DNA from: Chromobotia macracanthus
Taxonomy: Eukaryota > Chordata > Actinopteri > Cypriniformes > Botiidae
NCBI GenBank assembly: GCA_036877525.1
Contig: JAZGTH010000059.1
Span: 8,246,501 to 8,310,500, forward strand
Reading direction: 5' to 3'
DNA length: 64,000 bases
Below are positions 26,633 through 38,575 of this stretch, piece by piece. The notes beneath the pieces are model-generated. The model was not told the DNA's origin. It worked only from the letters and a program-made list of their open reading frames with translations, and ran no database searches. The stretch's first letter is position 1. Each line of letters opens with the position of its first letter. Both the position numbers and the translations under genes were made by a program.

Positions 26633-27883
26633 GATCCAAGACAAAAATAATATTTGAACAGACATAAATAAGAACTCAATTTAGTGATCTAAGCTATAAT
26701 AAATCAACACTGAATAATAGAATTTTCCTTTGTGTACACACACAGACAAATAATACATACTCCAACAAAAATCCACAGTCCAGAGTTGAAGTATATATGA
26801 AATATTCTTACTGAAGAGGTTACATCCAGCCTCAGGTTAAATCTCTACCATTCCCATATGTTTGTTTGCTTTTCAACATTAAGACAGGCCCTGTGCTCCC
26901 CGCAGTAAATGACACAGATGCTGGTCATCCTCAAAGTTGATTTCCCAACGTGCCAAAACTAAGACAAGCAGCAAGTGTGTGCTCATGTCTTCCCAGAATC
27001 AAGAATCTTACACTTTATTCCCCCCTCACAAAATCAAGTACAGGTCAGATTTCACCCTAAAATCAAACACAAAATACACACATACACCCTAAATAATGAA
27101 GACCATAAAGAACCCAAATGCTTTACTTGAGATGTTTAATACCGTACACTTTCATTACAACATCTTATTACTGTATTTTTTTCATTTAAACCATCACTAC
27201 ACTAATGCACTACACAAATTACAATGAAATTACACAGCATTATTGTAATGAGAAATTACAAATTAAGCGAGAACAAGTGCTTAATTCTCATAAAAATAAT
27301 GTCAATGCGAAGAATATTAATGGTCTTAAACACCGGCTTCATTTTCCTTTAAGCAGAATTTAATATCATATTTCTATATTTTTTCTATATTTCTATATTG
27401 CAATATCTAATATGTATATAAGTGCAGATGGTAGGGAAAAATGAATATTACATCTTATTTTTAGATCTTTTATAAAACATTTGTCATTTTGGAGACGTTG
27501 CTAAAGAGGCCCTCTCTTCCAGATACATGAGGTTATTGTCTCATATAACATGATCGGTTAAAGCTCTAAAATGCAAAAATAGCAGCTAATATTGCGCAAC
27601 GCTCTATTTACTGACTAACAGCAATATTGAAGTCAATTCCAGCAGCACCGCAGGCGTATCACCCTGTCACACAAAGCCTAACTTTTGCAGGGCACTTTTC
27701 AAATGGCACCTCCTCTAGAGAAATCCACACAGCTATGAAACTGCACTTATTCTAGACGTATCTCAGCTCTACATGACATTATCACACAGCAGTCCAGACA
27801 CGGATGTCGGTCAACAGACCAATAACTCCTTATTACCACCAAAGGTCCAATTCTATCTGCATTACATTCTCATAATATTCCTG

Positions 27884-28020
27884 TTCCTGCAGCTCAGCTT
27901 GTGGAGCAGAGAGTTTAATTCCCAGGGAACACATGAATTGATCAAATGCACAGGACCTTAAATGCACTCACTGTACATGGCTCCAGAAAAACACATCTGC
28001 CAAGTGCATAAATGTAAGTG
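27884..28020 (+). mobile_element. tRNA-derived SINE, anticodon arm deleted
   Basis: Plus strand: TTCCTGCAGCTCAGCTTGTG then GAGCAGAGAG runs directly into TTTAATTCCCAGGGAACACA, so the region between A and B boxes is shortened. The tail CTGCCAAGTGCATAAATGTA closes the element. It is the same family as 48311-48423 in the opposite orientation. Confidence 0.75.
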
Positions 28021-28092
28021 TTGCTTCTGTTTATTCCCACAGGGCATTGCACTGAAGAAGGATGGAGATTGTTTTGAATGAGCGTAACATAT

Positions 28093-28345
28093 TTAAAGAA
28101 ACAATTCACCTAAAAATCAATATTATGTGATTTACCCTCATTTCTGCTGCTGCTCTGTGTTATACAAAATAGTTCATAGTGACCTTTTGAACTACTTCTG
28201 CTGCTTTTTGAAGCATAACAGCTAGCGACACATAAACCTGCATGGACAGACCTGCTTGAAGATGCTTTAAAACGTCAGAAATTTAGATCCACAGAAGAAA
28301 ATCAGGTCTGGAATGACACAAAGGACTGACAGAATTTTTCATCTT
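28093..28345. mobile_element. degraded GTTCACCCAAAAAT MITE
   Basis: TTAAAGAAACAATTCACCTA then AAAATCAATATTATGTGATT TACCCTCATTTCTG follows the family layout of the end plus ACTCACCCTC block. The right half is unclear, so the end is approximate. Confidence 0.5.
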
Positions 28346-28442
28346 TTACAAAAAGTGTTTTCTGTGTTGTTCTGGCACCATGTTGCTGCATCCAGGACAT
28401 AGCAGCAGCATTTATCCCACCCCCACGCTAATTTGAGTCCCA

Positions 28443-28545
28443 CCCAGCTAACAGGGAACATTTTCAGACTGTTGGCTAGCGTTCTCTAAAGGTTCTCTCA
28501 ACATTATCAAAAAACATACTTGCAGTAACGTTTGGTACAACATTT

Positions 28546-28548
<3 letters not shown>
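28443..28548. mobile_element. CCCAGCTAACA-ended MITE, copy 6 (broken by TA repeat)
   Basis: Begins CCCAGCTAACAGGGAACATT and continues through GGTTCTCTCAACATTATCAA and CTTGCAGTAACGTTTGGTAC. It stops at the TA microsatellite 28549-28586. Confidence 0.75.

Positions 28549-28586
<38 letters not shown>
28549..28586. repeat. (TA)n microsatellite
   Basis: Uninterrupted TA repeat of about 19 units. It probably grew from the internal ATATAT of the MITE copy it interrupts. Confidence 0.95.
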
Positions 28587-28596
<10 letters not shown>

Positions 28597-30610
28597 GGAT
28601 CATTTTTAAAAAGTTACAGAATTTATATGTGCATGAAGGAGAATCACAGAGAATATGGAATGTGTTCACATGTGAATGAATGCACGTGCACGGATTCAGT
28701 TCCCTGAGGTTCAACAGTTGGGTGGAGCTCAGAGGAGACACTTGTGTGGAAATACAAGTAGTAAGCAGTAAGGCTTCCCTATGGACACAGTGGTGAATCC
28801 TAAAGGTGAGAACACAGCACAGCGGTACAGAGTTAAACCGTAAATTAAAGTAAGATCAGAACTGTACTCTATAGACTTCTCGTTCCCACCTTCTCGGATT
28901 CACAGCAGGGCTCAGAACTGAATTCTGAATATATTTTAAAATCCAGTTCAGTGCTTGAATTTGAATTGAAGTAAACATGATGAAGAACTGCATACTCATT
29001 AAGCCTGTGAGCATCCTTCTAAATCCTTAAATGACAAATGGGCCACAAAACAGCAGGAATGTCAAACAAATTCTGGAATTAAGGTTGGACCGGGCTTACT
29101 TTGTGGGATACAGAATGCATGTGCTCCACATTCTTTTGTGCTAATAAACTTCAGAATCAACTTAACTACAGAATCAACAAAACCAAAAAAGAAGGCCTTC
29201 CGGTATCGCCTACATGCAAAACTGTTAATTGGGAATATTTATCATACAACAAAACTGACAAGCAAATAAGACATCATTCATTGATAATTTTAGCTTTAGC
29301 AAGTCACCCTAAAAATAAACTTCGACATAAAATTAAGTCTAAAACAAACAAACCAAAAACTGCATGGCTCATTTACAAGCCTCATTTACATCATACACTA
29401 TGTAATAATCAGTGAAGATTTAATAAATTACCACAGATATTTTTGGAATAAGTTCTGAATGCAGTGCCACTGTGAGTAAATAATCGAGTAAGTATCTGTT
29501 CTGTTGTTGATAAAAATAGATTATGAATTATCATGAATCTATCATACCAATACAAGAAACAAACACACATTTTAGCACAATAATACATTATTTCATCAAA
29601 GTATCCCAGAAGCTGGCTGGATTCCTCCATGAGGATCAATTATTTATAATAAACACTACAATATTCCCTAAAAATAAGGATAGTATATGTTGATTTCATA
29701 GTGACTGAAACACGGCAATGTTTTCCTTGTCCTCAAGGGGGCGATGAGTCTGCCTGTAGCACTGGACAGACAGTCTTACTCAAGCCTTTTTCCTGTCTAC
29801 CAACTTCCAAGAGCAGCAGTAACCATGGTAACCCCTGCAGAACCCAGGGCAAACATTTGTAGGGCAATAGATTTGCTTAAGAACACTAACAGAAGCTAAA
29901 ACAGAACACATCAGCCGGATAGAGCATTTGCAGGCAAAACCGAAGCAATCAGGAGATATTTCTTTTCTGAGGTAATATGAAACCAAGGGTCTTGTTCCTT
30001 CAGCCTCACTTTTCTTTCTCTCTTGGCTTTGTTGTCCACCCCCTGCTTCCATAATTACAATATTATGAAGGATTTGTGATTTCTGTGAGCTCCCGGCTTT
30101 CTTGTTCTCTCTGATGGTACATGTGCGGCAGTAATTTAGAATCACAGGAGCCTGCAGCACTGGTGGAGAATACAACACCATAACCCTCTCTCAGAGGAGC
30201 ACAGGTGAGACCTGGAGGAGAGCTACCATTACCAGAGAAGAAAGACTGTCCTTATTGCTGTTTATTTCTCAGCCTGAGAGAGAACTGTCAGAGCTCTGTA
30301 TCACACACATCCTCGCGATAATACTCGTCGCTATTAGACTGGAAAGTTATACCAAAAAGAGCCGTGCCTGCCGTAAAATCCACTTTAAGCTTATGGGCTG
30401 TATTTTGGGGAACAATAACTGCTATCTAGCTGCTTCAAGCTTATTATTAGTTGTTCACTCTGTCACTTTTTTCTTAATCATTATTTTTCTATATTTTTCC
30501 ATTTATATAAACATTATAGATTTGAACCAGGATAATCCCACTTGTGGATTACATTTTAAGCCTTTATTAAGTCAAATATATTAAGTTTTCAAAGGGTTGA
30601 AACTATTTGT

Positions 30611-30886
30611 CAACACTTTACAATAATATCCCATTTTTCAACATTAGTTAACTATAGTGAATATGAACTAATAATTAACAATACTTCAACAGCATTTACT
30701 AAGCTGTGTTAATGCTCATTTCAACATTACGTAATACTAATTTTAATTTTGCAAATCAAAATATGTATCTGTTAGCAGTAGACACAATTAACTAACATGA
30801 ACGAACAGTAAACAATTGTATGACAATAACAAAAGAATATTAAGGATAACTAATGTTAAGAAATGGACCCTTATTGTAGCGTTACC
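30611..30886. mobile_element. MITE with CAACACTTTACAATAA ends
   Basis: CAACACTTTACAATAATATC at the left and GACCCTTATTGTAGCGTTAC at the right are imperfect inverted ends. The interior is rich in TTAGTTAACT and AACTAACATGAACGAACA motifs typical of a very common fish DNA transposon. It is non-coding. Confidence 0.7.
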
Positions 30887-33027
30887 AGAAACATCTAAAT
30901 AAATGTATTTTTCTTATTTCTATATACATTTTAATAACGTATCTTTTTGCTTCCGAGGTAAATGTATCTTGTAGCTTTATTTTTTCATTGGGGAAACAAG
31001 ACAAATGATTAAGTTGTTCTAAAAACAAGTTTGGCCATCATGAGCTGTATCTGAATATGACCAACCTGGATCAGCTCATGCCTGGGACGGATGAGAGTGA
31101 TGAGGCTGGTGTACTGTACATCAGGTCCCCATGGAGCAGTCCTCAGTACGGAGACAGGAGACACCTTACATCAGTAAACATCTGAGTGTTTTAATTCATG
31201 ACTGTATCACACTAATGAATGTAGCAGAGGAAGACAAAGAAAGCAGAGCAAACAGCTCACTGCTTCACACTTCTGACATAATAAATGCAAAGCAATGTGA
31301 TGTTAATGACATTTCGGGTCGGGTCGATCATAAATAAGGGATGCATATTATAAACGCATTCAATGAAGATCGGTGTTAGTTTGGTGACTAAACTTTCGCA
31401 CAGTAACTTGAAGTTGACATGCAGGTTAATGTGCTTGATTAGGGCTGCTTACCCTTTAGTAATCCGGTTCACAGGCTGGCAAAGGCTGATGCATGTCCTG
31501 AAGTCTGCGTATTGCTTTGACTGTAAAACTTCATCATTGTCCGAGAATGATGAAGGTCCGAGAAAGGGGCGTTCCGGGAGGTGAGGGATCGTGTCCTCCA
31601 CATAAAGGTGGGACACGTAAACGCCTTTGGCCTACAAATGAACAGAAAGTGACAACTCCAACACAGACCAGCCCATTAACTTTCACTGTAATATGGTGGT
31701 AATGATAATGCTGAAAACGTGAAATATGAAAGTTTCATTCCATCGGCTGTGACGACATGGCTGCTGACGTCATCACCGCAGGTAACATCATATCAGGATC
31801 AGAAACACTAAAAGCGAAACACATCACAGCAGTTTAAAGAACACAAATGTGTATTAAAAACGCACACTGCAATGTTTTATTAGTTTTATTAGTCAAGGAT
31901 AATGTATTGCTTTTTTAGTTACTTGTCATTTTGCTAGTAGTTTATTGTGAATTGTAAGAACTTCCAGCCTACCTCAGTGGAAGATTTACCATCATTAGTT
32001 TATCAAGAATATAGATGTACTTACTGTACAGGCTTCAGAAAAAAATGTACACGTGCACTCATTTGTACTGCGTTAAGTCAAGACTATCCTTTCGTGAAAA
32101 TTAGCTTGCATGACTTTGTTTAGTTGCTCGGACGAGATCTTCGCAAAAGACTTCAATGCTGCAGGTGCAAAGACTGAACCTGGAGAGCTCATGCTCTCTT
32201 TTAGGGACAGAAACTGTCCGTGATGAAGCAGGCGGGGTAAATGATTGATGTCAGGATAAATTAAAGCACAATCGAAGGACGTAACGCACGGTTCAGGCCG
32301 ACATCCATCAATTTAACCCTAAAAACTTTAAAACGGCAATTACAGGGCAGCAGAACAGAGCAGGAAAGGAGGGAGTGGAACATACAGTAGCCATTTGTCA
32401 GGTGGCAGTATGTCTCGAAGACATGTCATCAGTCTATCAGCTTGGATTAACATGTCATCACCTTTGATTTATCTGCAGATGAGAAAAGCAATAACGTTTC
32501 ATACCCCTCATTTGTGTGGGATAGTTGCGTCTTTCTTTTGACATTTCAAGCAGTAGCAGAATATGCTTGGGAGTATAAGACTTAAGTAGATGGTTGAGAA
32601 TGTCCTACACAATCTCAAACTCTGCTTTTAGGAAAACAAGATAAAGCCTTGCTTGTGTTGGATTGGTATTTTTGATATTACCATACAGATTTCTGCAATT
32701 TTGTTATAGAATAAAATGCATGAAACAGATGACCTAAAACCACAAAATTAAAATCATTGTTACGATGGTGGTTTTATACTGAAATATTAGTACTGCTGTA
32801 AAGGTGTCATTTTCTGCAAGGTGACATTTTAAAGCAGGATTTTGTTAAAGAGATATTACTTTTTCTATTAAACATCTGCACTAAATATAATGGGTCTAAT
32901 GTAAATACGGTCCTCACAAACATACAGAGGTTCAGCAGGACGCCCTGGTGGGGTCTTAAATAAACTTGATAAAGATAAAGGGAAAGCACTGAGACAGATT
33001 TATACCCTCACACAAAGTCTGGCTGTA

Positions 33028-33046
33028 AAGAGAGAGAGAGAGAGAG
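33028..33046. repeat. short (AG)n microsatellite
   Basis: About nine AG units. Confidence 0.8.
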
Positions 33047-33718
33047 CGATTGATGCTGTCATTTGCCATTGGACGGTTAGAGGACACAGCCTGTATAATG
33101 AATTCTGACACTTCAATTAGCCCCTCAAAGATAAACAATGCAAAAATAACCCTCTTGTTTTCAACAACAGTTTTGATGGCAAACTAACACAACTCATTAT
33201 GATGTTGCCATAAATTGTGTAAAAGTCGTAATTTGTACAGTCTTTTTACACGGTTAGAGTATTCAATTCAATGCTGTATGTATGAAGAATCACAGATAGC
33301 AGAAGCACACTACAGAAGAGCTCTCAGCAGGCCTGTCTGATACCCAGACATGTTACACAGTAAGTGAAAATTCAGAGCAACATGGTAAGTTCAATAAATG
33401 CTTTTGAATATTTTGAAGCAAAAATAAGCATACTGAAGGAAATCAAACTACATTTACAATCACAAAGCGTCATTTAAGACCCAATAATAACACTGTGTCT
33501 TAACCAGACACAGACAACAAGTTTCCAGTAACAAGTCATTTATCTTTCCGCAATGAAAATGAAACAGCAGTCACAGCCAATCAGAATATATTTTGATGTC
33601 TAATGTGCTGTTGTGTGAAGTGGAATTTTGGTATTTGTACTTGCATGATTGAAAACAGCTGCCTGTGTCTGCCTGCAGCTGCCTGCTGAATGAATTCACT
33701 TAAACCCAAACATGAATC

Positions 33719-34019
33719 AAGAACGCTTCCCCAACGTTTTCATTTAGTAACACAAAACGTACTAAATTTTGAATGTTCAAGAAACTTTCAATACACCCGT
33801 TTTCTAGATGTTATAATAATATATAAGTTATTGTTTGGTTTTAAGAACATTATTTAAACATTTTTTCAATTCTGCTGATTTATAAGTTCCACTAACAATT
33901 TAGCAATAACGCTTTTCATAGATAATATATATTGTTAAAAAGCGCTCTATTAACGTTACTGCAAAACCTTTTTGATAGCATTGAGAGAACTTTTAGAGAA
34001 CGTTCCCTGTTAGCTGGGA
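33719..34019. mobile_element. CCCAGCTAACA-ended MITE, copy 7
   Basis: The left end is eroded, starting in AAGAACGCTTCCCCAACGTT. The right end GAACGTTCCCTGTTAGCTGG GAG is intact. About 300 bp. Confidence 0.75.
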
Positions 34020-35470
34020 GGGACAGTTTTGTCTATTGTATTATTTATCACCGCAGTATGGGGCAAATCATTACTATGGTACAGTAAACAAAACTCTGGT
34101 AAATTGAGTGTGAATTGTGGAGCTAAGCATCTCTTCAAACGTGCTAATGATCTGCAGGGCTCCTGCCCGTACTGAGATACATGATTGTGTGTTTATACTG
34201 TCTGTGGGCATATTTATCTCCTAATGCTGTATATGTATGTATGTGTGAACCTTCATTAGAGCCACGGGCTTGTCTGAAACAGAGGTCGTTGGAAGTGCAG
34301 TTATGCAACATAAGAATATTAGATAAAAATATGTATTTGTTGAAGTCTGGCAGTGGAATCGGATGAAAAGAATGGAGATGATATATCAATCAGGAATGCA
34401 GGGGACACATTATATACCTTATCAGGGTCGGCTTATGAATATTAATTAATTAGATGACAAACTCATCCAATAGCTCAAACGTATTCATCAAAAGGCAGCT
34501 ATGAGCTCATGTGTAGATGCTGCATCTTTGAAACTAATTTTTATTTAGTATAAAAGTAGTGCCAGTTATGGCCTTTAGTCAGCATAGACTTCACAATTTG
34601 TTGCGCTGTTGCGTGTCTCAGTGTTGATCATTCAGCTGAAAAATAAACACAGAAAATACATCTTTCCAAATAATCTCAGTGAACAAAAAATGACAATGTT
34701 GTTTTAAAATGTGGTGTCTACCCTGACTATATTTATAATGTTTGCTGCGTCTGACATGTACATGACATGTAATATTACATGTACATGTAATATTAGCATC
34801 CTAATGGCAATATACAGAATATGTACAGTACGAAGAGTGAGGTCATTGGTAATCTCAACACCCTCAGTTTTGTGCTTAGAGGCAAGTTTTCAATAAGAAA
34901 TGATAATACACAGGGAAATTAATTAACTGATGTCATGGTTGATTTCATATTTCAGATTTTGGGCTAATTTGTCACCGATTGGCTGACGGTGCACAGAGGC
35001 TGAGCAGAATGAAAATGAATGAGCCACTGACATCACTCATCCAATCCTGTCACTCCGTTAGAGCGTATGCACACACATGCATGTGCAAACGTGCAGCCAG
35101 CGCAGCAGTCGGGTGGCTGTTTATAAACGGAAGGGACATGCTAATGACGTGCTTTAGCAGCTCGCTCTGGCTCTGGGCCTGGTCGTAATGGCCCCTGATC
35201 CTGAGCACAGCTGCAATTACTGAACATAAGCTTTCTCTCTGAAATGACTACTGACCACTTTGTTTAGCTGAAAGGCCATAGGTGAAGAAATGTTAACTTG
35301 AGACCCAGTGCTGAAATGGTTATTACTGTTAAAACCCAATAACACTGCAGATGACATACACATATTTCCTGTGGGGATATAACTGCTCTCAGGAAACTCC
35401 TGTAAGTTTGCTTTAGGCTGATGGTAATATTTTCCACCCCAGCAGAGGAAGACTGGACCACAGGAGCATA

Positions 35471-35689
35471 CCCAGCTATCAGGAAACGTTCTCTTAGTTT
35501 TCTCAGTTATCAAAAATGTTCTTGCAGTAATGTTAGTAGAACTTTTCATAGCATATCAGGTAGTTAGTGCAATGTTTTAAAAATGACTAACTAAAAAACG
35601 GTTCTTATAACCAGGCAATAACATTAATACAACGTCTAAAAAACTGAACATTTGAACATTCCTAGAACTTTAAGAATTGTTAGCTGGGA
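35471..35689. mobile_element. CCCAGCTAACA-ended MITE, copy 8 (reverse orientation)
   Basis: Begins CCCAGCTATCAGGAAACGTT and ends AAGAATTGTTAGCTGGGA, about 220 bp with an internal deletion. Confidence 0.75.
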
Positions 35690-36445
35690 GTGCAGCGTTC
35701 CTCAACAACAGCCACAAAGCTGTGAGTGGAGAATCTTTGACTTAACCCTACAGTAACTGACCTCAGTTTATATGTTTCCCGGTGAAAGTTTTTATCTGGC
35801 ACTAAAAAAATCCATTTTTAAAACAAGTTCACACTGCACACAACTACTGAAACACCCTAATCTGTATAACTGAGTTAAAAACATGGAGCTTTACAGCAGT
35901 ATTTTACTATATATTTAGCTACAAAAAGATTACGTTACACACCATGCAGGAATACAACTGAGTGCTGATTCAAATGACTCAGATCAGCCTTTACATTAAT
36001 TTGTTAAAAGGAACCATTTGAACTGTCTCAATAAAAACAATCAGGTTTTTAACATTCAGAGTGTACCATTAATCAATACTGGAAAAGCGACCCTGTTTTG
36101 AAACAGCAGAGCTTGTTTTGACACTACTGAAAATGTAAATTTAGTAGCTTCACTACTTTTAGTTAGTTACTTTCCAACAGATAATTACAGCGCATATGTG
36201 AGAGATTGAGGGCGAATGTGGATTGTACGGGAAGGATGTTTATTTTGGATTCAGCATGCACCATTTTGTCTTTTTGGTTGGAATATTTATCTAAAGCAGT
36301 GAACGCATTATTAGCAGAGTTCACGACTGAATACATTTCCTCATGCCTTGCATTTTTCATTGTATAAATTTCCATTCATTGCTTGTTCTCATGGGATATA
36401 TGTAAAGACAGAAACATTCTCTGGGCTGGCAACTGTATTCAGAAA

Positions 36446-36736
36446 CTACAGGGAGCTCAGAAAGCAGTGTTGAGGGGTGATGAAGAGCAAGATACCGTTG
36501 ACCCAGGATGAGTGCAGGACCCCTGGGATCCTCTCCTCATGCAGATAGTCTCTACTGGCCTTCTCTGCAGTGGGGCTCCCGGGTCCCTCTTGACTTGCTG
36601 TCACATCACCCACCTGAAGTGTGGAAGCCGTAACTCGTGCCTTATAAGAAAGTTGTTTGTTGACATCAGCGAGCAGGGAGGCCACATCTTGAGATGTTTG
36701 CTTGTCAAGCATTGAGAAAGATGCTTGACTTAACAA
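36446..36736 (-). other. unexplained open frame of 96 codons in the gene desert
   Basis: An ATG-started minus-strand frame with unusually even amino-acid use, including QTSQDVASLLADVNKQLSYK and SRDYLHEERIPGVL. I do not recognise the protein. A CTTCAG/GTGGGT string inside it (36609-36620 on the plus strand as ACCCACCTGAAG) looks like a splice donor, so an exon or an old retrocopy is conceivable. A chance frame is the simplest reading, since no second exon or poly(A) signature was found. Confidence 0.15.
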
Positions 36737-37339
36737 TAGAGACTGGATGTGCGAGCCATTTCTACATATGAATTGAAAAGAGATGGATGGTCAAGAGTTG
36801 ATCAACACAGCTGCCAGACTGTTAAAAAATGACTGAAATGCATACATGGTTTTAGGCACTGGCATTGTTTTGATTAGCAACAATGTTTCAGTCTTTTAAA
36901 CTATCGATCAAATTCTGTTTGATAGTCCATTAGATGGTTTTCACATTCTGTTTGATTCATCTCTTTTCACACTGTATGTACTAGCAGAGGATATATCTTA
37001 CTGTAAAAATTGTAATAAAAAACTTCTAAATGAAATGAAATTTGACCTTAAGATGCAAAACCTGATGTCATTGACCAAATTTATAAAAAAAACCTAGAAT
37101 AGAAACGTCACTTAGAATAACAACATATACCAAATGCATAAACATAAATTACCTGTACCCCACTCCATATTTTGTAGATTTGGGTGAAGTTAAAAGGTGT
37201 TCACCTAAGTTTCAAAGTTTCATTCGCGCCAAACAAAACAAACTCTGAAGTCTAATGCACTCAGGTCCTCTCCAAAAGCACCATTTGAAAGATGAAACTG
37301 ATGGGACTTGAGCACTCAGTCTTCGGCTCCTGCTCTCAT

Positions 37340-37990
37340 GCCCACGGGCGAGCAGTGAAACTCAGCTCATTTAGAAGGATGTGTTAAAAAAAAGACGCAG
37401 AACAATTACACAGAGAAAGAAGGATGAGAACGCGAACGTCTGGAGATCAGTTCGCTTCAGCCTGGCGCAGTGGAGACGGGCGCTGCAGTAATTACGAAGA
37501 CAAACATGCGAATGCACGTCCTGCCACAGCTTTGCATGACGGCTGTTTCCTGATTGCTAATTGTGATTAAAAGCAGCACCTGAGGATGGAGCTGACCTGC
37601 AGAATCATCCTGTTGTGAGAGTGAAATAATTGGGGTAATTTTCTTCGCTGCGCTTAAACGAGACTGTGTGATTAAAAAAGAGAGACAAGAACATTTCTAA
37701 CGACATTTCCGTCATAAAGGGAAAAGAATGGCGGCCGAAGAAGCAAGAGTGTGTTGCAAAAAAGCAGAAACAAAAAGCGGCTGTTGTAAATTGACCGAGG
37801 CTTCTGTGCTCACAGTTTACGTTTCATCTCTCCATTTGTGTGATGAATAAAATGAGGCCGCATCATTCTCTATTCACACTAATGAGACATTGTGCTCAGC
37901 GGAGTCTGTCTCCCGCTGCACTATAGCCCTCTCCTCTCTGCGGTCGCGGGTGGAAATGGGTGTTTCAAAGGCTCGGTAAGTATATGGATG
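37340..37990. other. CpG-rich, repeat-poor segment in the gene desert
   Basis: About 650 bp with frequent CpG (GAACGCGAACGTC, GGCGGCCGAAG, GCGGTCGCGGG) and homeodomain-like TAAT cores (GATTGCTAATTGTGATTAAA at 37551-37570). It contains no recognised transposon. It is a candidate enhancer or transcript start; the evidence is composition only. Confidence 0.35.
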
Positions 37991-38377
37991 GGGCAGTAAT
38001 CCAGTCTGGTAGTGATTTAAGCTCTGCTCTGAAAACTTGTGAACTTCCTCATGGCCTATATAAGCAACCGCCTTCTAAAACAACATCCTGACCATGAAAC
38101 CTAATAAGCAACTAATGTGGAACACTTCATATAAGCAGCAACTCAGTGCCTCATTACCATGAGTGGAACAGGCGGTAATGAGGTCATGTGATTATATACA
38201 ACCAACACCTATACTATCTGCTGTATGCTTACTGTTTTACATACTATATTTTTAATAGTTGTAAGCATAGACTGGGGGTGTCCTACTCTTCATAGGAAGA
38301 CCAAGGTAGACCTTTTCAAACATCTTAACCCGCTAAAAAGGTCTTACTAGGCAAACTAGAAACTTCCAGGCATGTTA

Positions 38378-38575
38378 GAGCTAAACTCTGCAGGACACTG
38401 GCCCTCCAGGACTAAGTTTGGGAATCTCTGGTGAAGACCAAGGGTCTCCAGTCCAGTTCCAGAAGGGCCAACAGAGTTTAGAGTTTGGTTTCAAACCTAA
38501 TCAAACACTCCTGCCTGTAATATTCAAATAATTTTTGATCGGCTGTTCAGGTGTGTTTGTTTAGGGTAGGAACTG
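38378..38575. mobile_element. two fragments of a CTAAACTCTGCAGGAC MITE
   Basis: GAGCTAAACTCTGCAGGACA and CTGGCCCTCCAGGACTAAGT form one end. TCCAGTTCCAGAAGGGCCAA, CAGAGTTTAGAGTTTGGTTT and CCTAATCAAACACTCCTG form the opposite end in head-to-head order. The same family is at 44290-44513. Confidence 0.6.

Larger units (their letters stand above)
21561..37339. other. intergenic, third part of the gene desert
   Basis: No gene recognised. It contains SINE, MITE and microsatellite copies as listed and an unexplained 96-codon frame at 36446-36736. A perfect 18-bp palindrome, ACATGTAATATTACATGT, lies at 34765-34782. The remaining stretches show no structure I can interpret. Confidence 0.7.
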
